Below the pieces are notes generated by a model, which was given only the letters and a program-made list of their open reading frames with translations, did not search any database and had not been told where the DNA came from. This document shows positions 33,896 through 39,182 of a DNA stretch of 39,182 bases, in pieces. Source of the stretch: Candidatus Heimdallarchaeota archaeon LC_2. Its GTDB lineage: Archaea; Asgardarchaeota; Heimdallarchaeia; Heimdallarchaeales; Kariarchaeaceae. The first letter of the stretch is position 1. Every line of letters starts with the position of its first letter. Location: the NCBI GenBank assembly GCA_001940725.1, contig MDVR01000051.1, forward strand, positions 1-39,182, in the 5' to 3' direction. A program made the translations under genes and the position numbers.

Positions 33896-33920
33896 TCAAC
33901 TTTAATCATTTTCTTCATAA

Positions 33921-34826
33921 TCAGAGTTTAAATCCGCAGTTCATACAAAACATTGAATCTGTTTCCTGTTTCTCACTGCATTTAGAACAAATTAATACTT
34001 CATTATCATAATTTGGTTTTTTCGAATAGTGTTCTTTTTGCTTAGGATAATAAATTATTGGAATTTCAACATTGATATCTTTTGCTAATCCCTTATCAAT
34101 CACTATTTTCAAAAAATAATTAATTGAATAATTTGTGCCTAGAGCGCTGGCGTAATGTAAGTCAGGTATTTTCACAGTTACGGGAAATTCATGAATTTCT
34201 TTTAGTGAAGCCAAGAGAATTTTCTTCTGGGTATTTGCTGTATGTCGTTGGGCCTCTGTAAATTGTTTTCTTACAAATTCGATTCTGTATCCCCGACAAT
34301 TAATCGTCTCGATAGGAGAAAGATGTAAATTAATCTCATCATCCAGAAAACAAATGGAATGACTACTCTCAGCTACCAGTTTTTCATTTTGAATTGTTCT
34401 ACGTTGATTATTGAATTCAGGTACGATCTGATATGGAATATCTTTCTTCAAATGCTTATCTCTACCTCGAGAAATATCATATTTTATCCGCGCTCGATGA
34501 TACACTTCTATTTCATCGATTGACCCTATGGGAGAAATATTTTCTTTAGGAAGTTCATACATTAACTCTATATTGATGTCTGATGTAGTTTCATCGACGT
34601 GAATTATTTCCGATACTTCATTATATATTGTTTCCTCAACAGCTGTGCTTCTCGAAGAACTGTTTCCGCCACCTGATGTGTAAGTTACTTTTGTAATTTC
34701 CCCACTATGGACATACAATTCAATTTTCCTTAGATTTTCAGGATAGGGCTTTGAACAATGAAATGTCACAAGTACGGTTTCTCCTGGTTTGTAATTCTGT
34801 TTGTCAAAATTGATAATAGTTACCAT
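33921..34826 (-). CDS. Arrestin-fold protein with C-terminal zinc ribbon
   Basis: 301 residues. The first domain (1-135) begins VTIINFDKQNYKPGETVLVT, the Y-x-P-G-E-x-V strand of arrestin N-domains, and continues with ELMYELPKENISPI and then IEVYHRARIKYDI, the usual 'F-x-L-P ... x-Y-x-[VI]-x-[AV]-x-[IL]' strands. The second domain (about 145-262) has FPVTVKIPDLHYASALGTNY, SINYFLKIVI and INVEIPIIYY, matching arrestin C-domains. A zinc ribbon closes the protein: C280-x2-C283-x10-C294-x2-C297. A Ser/Gly-rich loop (GGGNSSSRS, 52-60) is inserted in domain one. Eukaryotic arrestins are membrane cargo adaptors; the Asgard role is unknown. It is probably soluble. The next minus-strand gene upstream is a YbjN-like paralogue, 96 bases away. 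Confidence 0.7.
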   Translation of the reverse strand: MVTIINFDKQNYKPGETVLVTFHCSKPYPENLRKIELYVHSGEITKVTYTSGGGNSSSRSTAVEETIYNEVSEIIHVDETTSDINIELMYELPKENISPIGSIDEIEVYHRARIKYDISRGRDKHLKKDIPYQIVPEFNNQRRTIQNEKLVAESSHSICFLDDEINLHLSPIETINCRGYRIEFVRKQFTEAQRHTANTQKKILLASLKEIHEFPVTVKIPDLHYASALGTNYSINYFLKIVIDKGLAKDINVEIPIIYYPKQKEHYSKKPNYDNEVLICSKCSEKQETDSMFCMNCGFKL

Positions 34827-34922
34827 TGGTATGTTACAATAGCATTTAGATCAAAAAAAATCATTCGCCTTTATTGCCAAAGAATTGGGTTGATTCTGAT
34901 AGAAACACAACTGATCTTTATA

Positions 34923-35354
34923 TTAAAGACTATGAATCATATCATTTGCAACATCGATGACCCTATCATAAGATTCCAATAATTTCATAATTGAGTTTTT
35001 CATTGATTCTGCATTATAATCTTCGGCAATTAGCATAATTCCAGAAGAAAAAAATAAGGAATCATCAAGTAACCCTATTTTGTAGTCAACAAATAACTTA
35101 GAACTTAGTTTCTTAAGCTCTGTATCAAGCAAATTGCGATTATCGTAAGTGATTTTTTCTAAAATAGGGAGTGGATAATCTACTGAAAGTGTCACCATTA
35201 TATGGTCAAGATTGTTAGGTGAGTAAATCATAAATGGGTTATGAGTGTCTCGTAGATACAATTCAAAGAGTTGGGTACCATCGGGATTGTAATGTTCCTC
35301 ATAAGGAATATTCAATATTTCAAGATCCGTTAAAATGGTTTCTAGAAACTCCAT
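34923..35354 (-). CDS. Unknown alpha/beta protein, paralogue A (YbjN-like pattern)
   Basis: 143 residues from the ATG at 35354. A TTG/GTG-type extension would add eight residues, but similarity with the second copy at 37382-37813 begins exactly at this Met (MEFLETILTDLEILNIPYEE here, MTFVKTILSDLDLMEIQYDE there), which decides the start for both. The pattern is an N-terminal helix, paired strands (LFELYLRD, then PFMIYSPNN), a helix, two strands around LLDDSLFFSSGIMLIAED and a long final helix. This resembles YbjN/type III-secretion-chaperone-like folds, which bind protein partners, but the match is by shape only. No membrane segment. It is probably co-transcribed with the arrestin-like gene downstream on the same strand. 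Confidence 0.65.
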   Translation of the reverse strand: MEFLETILTDLEILNIPYEEHYNPDGTQLFELYLRDTHNPFMIYSPNNLDHIMVTLSVDYPLPILEKITYDNRNLLDTELKKLSSKLFVDYKIGLLDDSLFFSSGIMLIAEDYNAESMKNSIMKLLESYDRVIDVANDMIHSL

Positions 35355-35437
35355 ACCTTTATTTATATTCACACGCAAATATAAGGGTTCGCTAATGGGA
35401 TTTGAAGGAGATGAAATTTACTTTTCTTTGTGAAATG

Positions 35438-35536
35438 CTATGTTTCCTCCCCTGAGATACCTAGAGGTTCAAACCCGGCTTCATGATACATTAATCCATC
35501 TTTGTCAAACACACTGATTTGGTACATTTGACTCAT
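35438..35536 (-). CDS. 32-residue ORF resembling a roadblock/longin-type start
   Basis: An ATG at 35536 opens 32 codons: MSQMYQISVFDKDGLMYHEA, then GFEPLGISGEET and stop. A strand followed by D-K-D-G-L-x-Y is how roadblock/longin-like small GTPase partners often begin. It has the same length (99 bases with stop) and general form as the ORF at 1478-1576. The rest of a domain is missing downstream, so it is either a micro-protein or a truncated remnant. The surrounding 35355-35856 gap contains no intact longer gene. Confidence 0.3.
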   Translation of the reverse strand: MSQMYQISVFDKDGLMYHEAGFEPLGISGEET

Positions 35537-35697
35537 CTGGATAGTTTATTTTTCAAGCAAAAGTTACCTTATTGCTAATTTCTTATAAGACAGCCAGATT
35601 TCCTAATTTCATAAATAATAATTGGTATATCTTGTTATAATGCGATCTAAAAAAGATTTAGATTAAACTATGAGAGATCATTTGTTTTCCATACCTG

Positions 35698-35811
35698 CTA
35701 TCCAACGGGATCTTCGACCAATATATCAACTTTTTTGAAAGGTTTATAATGTGTTATTAAACGTTTTATCCCATATTCATCCATTGTAGCCAAAATAGTT
35801 AAATCTAGACA
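35698..35811 (-). pseudogene. C-terminal remnant of a PIN-domain (VapC) toxin
   Basis: Minus-strand frame from 35811 reads CLDLTILATMDEYGIKRLIT and then HYKPFKKVDILVEDP before a TAG. This is the end of a PIN nuclease: the D-x-x-I-L-A-T helix with the third acidic residue, then I-[VT]-x-D-x-x-F-x-K-V, then the final strand. The fourth acidic position (usually T-x-D) is Tyr and the next acidic one is Pro, so the catalytic site is lost. A stop codon lies immediately upstream and no N-terminal half is present. It is a decayed VapC-type toxin gene; no VapB antitoxin is seen. Confidence 0.65.
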
Positions 35812-35856
35812 TTAATTTTAACTCTTGGAAAAGTTAGAATTGACCTGTATCATTCA

Positions 35857-36051
35857 ATGGGCAAACTTGTTCCTAGCTCATTTATATATATCTTATCACC
35901 TAATATTGTTATGAACACGCTTCAACTTGAACAACTAAAAAAACAATACATAATGATGAAAATCTTAGGCAGTTACTTTGATGAGGAAACACGTAAGGAT
36001 CTAGAAGTCCTAAGAAATAAAATCAATAAGTTACAATCTCAAATGTTATAA
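35857..36051 (+). CDS. Small helical protein, hypothetical
   Basis: 64 residues from the ATG at 35857, or 46 from the ATG at 35911 (MNTLQLEQLKKQYIMMKILG). The latter half is a regular amphipathic helix pair (LQLEQLKKQYIMMK and ETRKDLEVLRNKINKLQSQM) with Leu/Ile/Met every three or four residues, so a coiled coil is likely. The first 18 residues look less convincing. No family is recognised. A strong hairpin follows seven bases after its stop. It is the only plus-strand candidate in the gap between the paralogue A gene and the RING-like gene; confidence is modest. Confidence 0.4.
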   Translation: MGKLVPSSFIYILSPNIVMNTLQLEQLKKQYIMMKILGSYFDEETRKDLEVLRNKINKLQSQML

Positions 36052-36057
36052 AATAAT

Positions 36058-36085
36058 ATTGCGCATAGTCGTGGCTATCCGCAAT
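36058..36085. terminator. Strong hairpin after the small helical ORF
   Basis: ATTGCG (36058-36063) pairs with CGCAAT (36080-36085), and inside it, after one C-C mismatch, ATAG (36065-36068) pairs with CTAT (36075-36078) around the loop TCGTGG. Ten base pairs within AT-rich DNA is unusual. There is no long T-tract, so it could be a 3'-end processing structure or a regulator site and not a classical terminator. Confidence 0.35.
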
Positions 36086-36236
36086 AGAAAAATCAGATGC
36101 ATTTGATTTGATTTAACTTTCCGTTTTGAATACTTGTAGAGATATTATTTATTGTGTTAGGCAAATCAGGCGTATGTTCTTTATCACATGATATTAATAC
36201 ATTAAACAGCTCTTTGCTTTTCAAAGTCTAATTACC

Positions 36237-36247
36237 CTTTTTATACC
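36237..36247 (+). promoter_or_regulatory. TATA box for the RING-like gene
   Basis: CTTTTTATACC is centred about 26 bases upstream of the ATG at 36269, the spacing of a leaderless archaeal promoter. Confidence 0.45.
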
Positions 36248-36268
36248 AAGTTTCGAATATTTCATATT

Positions 36269-36655
36269 ATGAATAACATAATTTCTTCTAAAGGTGATTA
36301 TAGAAACTACGTATTAGATTTCAATAAACTCTGCGGTGTTTGTAATTCCAAAATCGTATCTAAAGATGAATTATCTAAGTGGATTAAATGTGAATCTTGT
36401 ACACAAGGATATCATGGAAATCACATACTTGAAGTTGGAAAAGATGGATTTTGTCCTATTTGCTATGGTCCTCTTCTGGTAGGTGTTAACTTGTATCTCT
36501 ATGAAATTACAGGAATTGAATCTGGTCAGTTACAATTTCAAGCACGGAAATCAACAAAAACGCCATCCATACAGATATTGTTTCTTAAGATTTTTCCATT
36601 TCTATTACTGTTTTTGGGATTGGGGGTTATGGTAAGTTTTCCTGTCTCATCTTAA
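36269..36655 (+). CDS. Membrane-anchored RING/PHD-like zinc finger protein
   Basis: 128 residues. The N-terminal cross-brace finger is C22-x2-C25-x15-C41-x2-C44-x4-H49-x2-H52-x9-C62-x2-C65, with WIK just before the third Cys. The order and spacing (C4-H2-C2) match the RING/PHD group, with His where PHD fingers have their second-site Cys. A short linker leads to one C-terminal membrane helix (about 101-123, FLKIFPFLLLFLGLGVMV). The finger therefore faces the cytoplasm on a tail anchor. The same C-x2-C-x4-H-x2-H-x(9,10)-C-P-I-C core occurs in the 698-residue winged-helix protein at 3417-5513. In eukaryotes, membrane-anchored RING proteins are E3 ligases; activity here is not shown. A TATA box sits 26 bases upstream. 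Confidence 0.7.
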   Translation: MNNIISSKGDYRNYVLDFNKLCGVCNSKIVSKDELSKWIKCESCTQGYHGNHILEVGKDGFCPICYGPLLVGVNLYLYEITGIESGQLQFQARKSTKTPSIQILFLKIFPFLLLFLGLGVMVSFPVSS

Positions 36656-36748
36656 TTTGAAACTCGCAATATCTAATATAGCATTCTTCTATTAAAAAAA
36701 AATCATCTATATAATTTATTAATTAGTGATATATACTAGATACAACTG

Positions 36749-36758
36749 TTTATATAAT
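36749..36758 (+). promoter_or_regulatory. TATA box for the membrane zinc-ribbon gene
   Basis: TTTATATAAT is centred about 26 bases upstream of the ATG at 36779, which points to a leaderless transcript separate from the RING-like gene. Confidence 0.55.
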
Positions 36759-36778
36759 CGAATCGCTATGTAATTTGT

Positions 36779-37195
36779 ATGTATTCTCAATACACTAAAA
36801 ATCACGGATGCAGGCCTGGATTTCCGATGTTCTTTTTCATTCCCATATTATTCATTTTATTTATTGCCCCTGGAATTATTAGAATACCATTTTGGATGGC
36901 ATTATTTATAATTTTCTTTTTTATGAAATTCTTTAAGTTTGGATTTTTTGGATCCAGAAAAAATTCTCACTTTTACAGATCCAATTCGTACTCTAATCAA
37001 ACACAGTACGACAATCAAAAAAATCAACCTCGTCAAGATGTAGAGGTAAAAGTCGATTTTGAACAAGAACCTTTTATCAGAAAAAATGAGGCCCTCAACG
37101 TTGATAATACAACTCAGTTTTGTATCGAATGTGGTATTAAATTACCTCCAATCACAAAATATTGCAATAATTGTGGTACATACCAAAAATTATAA
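36779..37195 (+). CDS. Membrane-hairpin protein with C-terminal zinc ribbon
   Basis: 138 residues. Two hydrophobic segments are close together (about 16-31, PMFFFIPILFILFIAP, and 35-50, RIPFWMALFIIFFFMK), followed by an aromatic/basic stretch, so both ends probably lie in the cytoplasm. A polar Asn/Gln-rich linker (about 60-110) leads to a zinc ribbon C115-x2-C118-x10-C129-x2-C132 (FCIECGIKLPPITKYCNNCG). The ribbon resembles that of the arrestin-like protein (C-x2-C-x10-C-x2-C) and lies at the same C-terminal position. No enzymatic motif is seen. It has its own TATA box. It stands between the RING-like gene and paralogue B, all on the plus strand. Confidence 0.65.
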   Translation: MYSQYTKNHGCRPGFPMFFFIPILFILFIAPGIIRIPFWMALFIIFFFMKFFKFGFFGSRKNSHFYRSNSYSNQTQYDNQKNQPRQDVEVKVDFEQEPFIRKNEALNVDNTTQFCIECGIKLPPITKYCNNCGTYQKL

Positions 37196-37381
37196 TTCTA
37201 AAAAACTTGAAAATCGCTACTTCTAATATATACTATTTTCAGACTATCCTATAAAGAATTTCATAAATTATCAATTCGATTAATGTAAAATCAATAATGA
37301 AATAACATCGTGGAAAAAATCGAAACCTAGTAAATCTATATTCATTAACCCTTATTATTGGTCTATGCCTTAATTAGGTTA

Positions 37382-37813
37382 ATGACATTTGTTAAAACAA
37401 TATTATCCGATTTAGATTTAATGGAAATCCAATACGACGAACATTATGATCCAGGTGGCAACCTACTCTTCGAATTATATATTCGTGACTCGGGTAATCC
37501 ACTTATGATTTATTCATCCCAAAATCCATACAATGTATTAATTACCTTTTCTGTAAATTATTCACACCCTAATCTTACGAATATTGATATATTTGAACGT
37601 TTAAAACTAAAATCCCAGTTTAAGGAGTTGGGGTCAAAACTCATGATGAGGCATATATTGCGTCTTGAAGAGAACTCGATAATTTTTACGATTGGTATCA
37701 TTTTGAATTCAAAGTATTACAGTCCCAATGAATTGAAACCAGCAATTGAGAACCTTATGAAATCCTACGATCTTGTGATGAAACAGGCAATTGCTATTAT
37801 TCAAGAATTATGA
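37382..37813 (+). CDS. Unknown alpha/beta protein, paralogue B (YbjN-like pattern)
   Basis: 143 residues from the ATG at 37382; a TTG at 37358 would add eight residues that are not conserved. It is clearly paralogous to the minus-strand protein at 34923-35354 over its full length: for example DEHYDPGGNLLFELYIRDSG here and EEHYNPDGTQLFELYLRDTH there, then NPLMIYSSQNP and NPFMIYSPNNL. The two genes have equal length and opposite orientation, and bracket the small helical, RING-like and membrane zinc-ribbon genes. The fold guess is YbjN/secretion-chaperone-like, by secondary-structure rhythm only. GGTT just before the ATG is a weak ribosome site. Confidence 0.65.
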   Translation: MTFVKTILSDLDLMEIQYDEHYDPGGNLLFELYIRDSGNPLMIYSSQNPYNVLITFSVNYSHPNLTNIDIFERLKLKSQFKELGSKLMMRHILRLEENSIIFTIGIILNSKYYSPNELKPAIENLMKSYDLVMKQAIAIIQEL

Positions 37814-37955
37814 ATATAAATAAATAGATAAAATTCATTAAGGGTTCTTTTGATGTATTTAGATTAGTTTCAAGAAAACTATACAGGATAGGCAATATCA
37901 TTAAATTTGAAAAGTAGTTTTCTTGTTTAATATAATAATCCCGGATTCCAACTCC

Positions 37956-38876
37956 TTAACTTATCCATCTCTTATCTTCAATGATTCCAGGCCTTTCGAT
38001 ACGTATTAATCCTTCTACCTCCAGTAATAAGAAAATATAAATTAAATATCGAAGATCTTGATGTAAACCTTTCGAGACATACTGTTGTAGAGGGATGTAT
38101 GGATTTTCCTCTAGATGTGCCATGATCTTCATCATTACAGCTACATCTTTTTCTCTATATTTTGGTGTGGCATTGATCGCAAGGTGATCTGCCCAGCTCA
38201 ATTCACCACCTTCAATCATTTCAAAATAGATCTCATGAGAAGCAAGAATTGTCTTCAGAAAAATGATATCAAACTCAATTGGTTCATTTAATGATGAATC
38301 AAGTAGATATTTGAGGGTGTCCACTAGTAATCCAATTTTTGTTGCGGGAAGAACCTCCATTATATTTACAAGAATAGTGAACCATTTTTCCAACATAAGT
38401 GTGAAAGTTACTTCACTTGGATAGAAAACAATCTCTAACAACCCCATATCTGAGTTGACCGTCAGAATAGGAATATCTTGGTTTTCAACTACCGCCCCAA
38501 TATTAATTTTAACTTTAAGCATGCGATCTATAATGATAATTCTTAATCTTTCATTTTGTGGAATGTGTGTAATAATAAATGTCTTCATCTCATCCCCGGA
38601 AGCTCCTTTAGGAACCGGAATTCCCAATTTGGAAATTTGAGGAATCTTACGTTGAGGTAATTCAAGAAAGGTGTATCCCCTTACGGAAAGATGCTTGTCG
38701 ATTTGTAGGTTATTAATTCCAATGATCCCATTTTCACATCGATGAGAATCAGAATACACAACCAAACCATTTGGACTCTGATCAATCTTGTCATAATGAC
38801 TTTGAGTGTCAAGACCTATGGTTCGGGTCTGTTTACAATGATTACATTGGTATATTGCATCTGGCAATGGATTCAC
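37956..38876 (-). CDS. Unknown protein with N-terminal Cys/His site and C-terminal wHTH
   Basis: 306 residues from a GTG. The N-terminus has IYQCNHCKQTRTIGL (C11-x2-C14) and later SHRCENGIIGINNLQID (H45, C47), which together could bind one zinc. A middle alpha/beta part (about 60-240) contains IIIIDRMLKVKINIG and LEIVFYPSEVTFTLMLEKWF. The last 60 residues (MKIMAHLEENPYIPLQQYV to LLEVEGLIRIERPG) look like a winged helix. I do not recognise the family. It follows the small GTPase gene on the same strand after 145 bases, so it may be a GTPase partner or effector. There is no membrane segment. Confidence 0.55.
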   Translation of the reverse strand: MNPLPDAIYQCNHCKQTRTIGLDTQSHYDKIDQSPNGLVVYSDSHRCENGIIGINNLQIDKHLSVRGYTFLELPQRKIPQISKLGIPVPKGASGDEMKTFIITHIPQNERLRIIIIDRMLKVKINIGAVVENQDIPILTVNSDMGLLEIVFYPSEVTFTLMLEKWFTILVNIMEVLPATKIGLLVDTLKYLLDSSLNEPIEFDIIFLKTILASHEIYFEMIEGGELSWADHLAINATPKYREKDVAVMMKIMAHLEENPYIPLQQYVSKGLHQDLRYLIYIFLLLEVEGLIRIERPGIIEDKRWIS

Positions 38877-39021
38877 CTTTGGAAATTTAAAGTTGTCCGG
38901 GGATGGTACATCACTTACTTATTCTTATAATTTGATGTTTAGATCTATTGAATAGGTTAAATAAGGCAATCATAATGAGATTGATCGATCCAATTTAATG
39001 TTGTAATATTGTAGGATTGTT

Positions 39022-39182
39022 TCAATTCATATTTTCAATAAGATCGTCAACTAAAGTTTCAAAAGCTTTTTCAATGTTCTCGCCTGTCAAAGCTGAAGTT
39101 TCAATAAATTGAAATTTTTGATTATATATTTCGTATAAATTTGCGAGGTATTTTTGCACTTCATCTTCCCCCACAGAAATTG
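39022..39182 (-). CDS. Ras-like small GTPase, C-terminal fragment
   Basis: The gene enters from the right edge; the last 52 residues are present. They read EDEVQKYLANLYEIYNQKFQ, then FIETSALTGENIEKAFETLV and DDLIENMN, stop at 39022-39024. The ETSALTGENIEKAFE segment is the G5 box ([ST]-A-[LK]-x-G-x-N-[IV]-x-x-x-F) and final helix of the Ras/Rab/Arf superfamily. The preceding helix matches the part between G4 and G5. There is no C-terminal Cys for prenylation. The P-loop, switch regions and N-K-x-D box are outside the window. Such GTPases are abundant in Asgard archaea. Confidence 0.85.
   Translation of the reverse strand, partial: ISVGEDEVQKYLANLYEIYNQKFQFIETSALTGENIEKAFETLVDDLIENMN

Noticed and set aside
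35451..35490. GGTTCAAACC-like sequence suggesting a tRNA T-loop
   Set aside because: The flanking bases do not form a T-stem, and the segment reads as the roadblock-like mini-ORF on the other strand.

Overview
The window is about 39.2 kb of AT-rich, densely packed DNA from an archaeon, most likely an Asgard archaeon of the Heimdallarchaeia type (inference). The archaeal signs seen are TiaS (tRNA-Ile2 agmatidine synthetase), TATA boxes 24-27 nt upstream of start codons in apparently leaderless genes, frequent TTG/GTG starts, and surface proteins rich in N-glycosylation sequons. The Asgard-leaning signs are the end of a Ras-like small GTPase, an arrestin-fold protein carrying a zinc ribbon, two RING/PHD-like cross-brace zinc fingers, and a roadblock/longin-like N-terminus in a mini-ORF. 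I found no rRNA, tRNA, CRISPR array, insertion sequence or integrase.

Layout. 1-3.3 kb: the start of a PaaI-type thioesterase, a candidate structured RNA, RidA, two small proteins, and the vitamin B6 operon pdxS-pdxT. RidA removes reactive enamines made by PLP enzymes, so its place near the PLP synthase makes functional sense. 3.4-11.3 kb: a tandem winged-helix protein ending in zinc ribbon plus RING-like finger, then two large membrane-anchored surface proteins, the second a subtilase. 11.4-19.0 kb: mostly single housekeeping or metabolic genes on the plus strand (a protein with a histone-H1-like linker, an orphan DNA methyltransferase, SurE, a GNAT acetyltransferase, an S9 peptidase, TiaS). 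19.0-21.6 kb, minus strand: a shortened FakA-like DhaL protein and a cytoplasmic protein with three DUF11-like domains.

21.8-25.2 kb is a transporter graveyard: an MFS remnant with in-frame stops, a second MFS gene broken by an internal deletion and frameshift, then an intact TetA-like MFS gene. 25.4-30.3 kb: a TPR protein, a small anchored surface protein, a PadR repressor with its HAAS-type membrane partner and four copies of one candidate operator half-site, a TfoX-N-like protein, and an anchored cupredoxin with a CuA site lacking its methionine. 30.5-33.9 kb: Tex, a YbaK-type deacylase that seems to start at a non-ATG codon, and an SRPBCC protein.

The least conventional region is 33.9-37.8 kb: an arrestin-like/zinc-ribbon protein, a membrane-anchored RING-like finger and a membrane hairpin with a zinc ribbon, interleaved with two inverted paralogues of one unknown family. 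A PIN-domain (VapC) remnant and a 32-codon roadblock-like ORF lie in the gaps. The arrestin-like adaptor beside a membrane RING-like finger is the best candidate here for an undescribed system; the link between them is inferred from proximity only. The window ends with an unknown zinc-binding/winged-helix protein behind the small GTPase on the minus strand.
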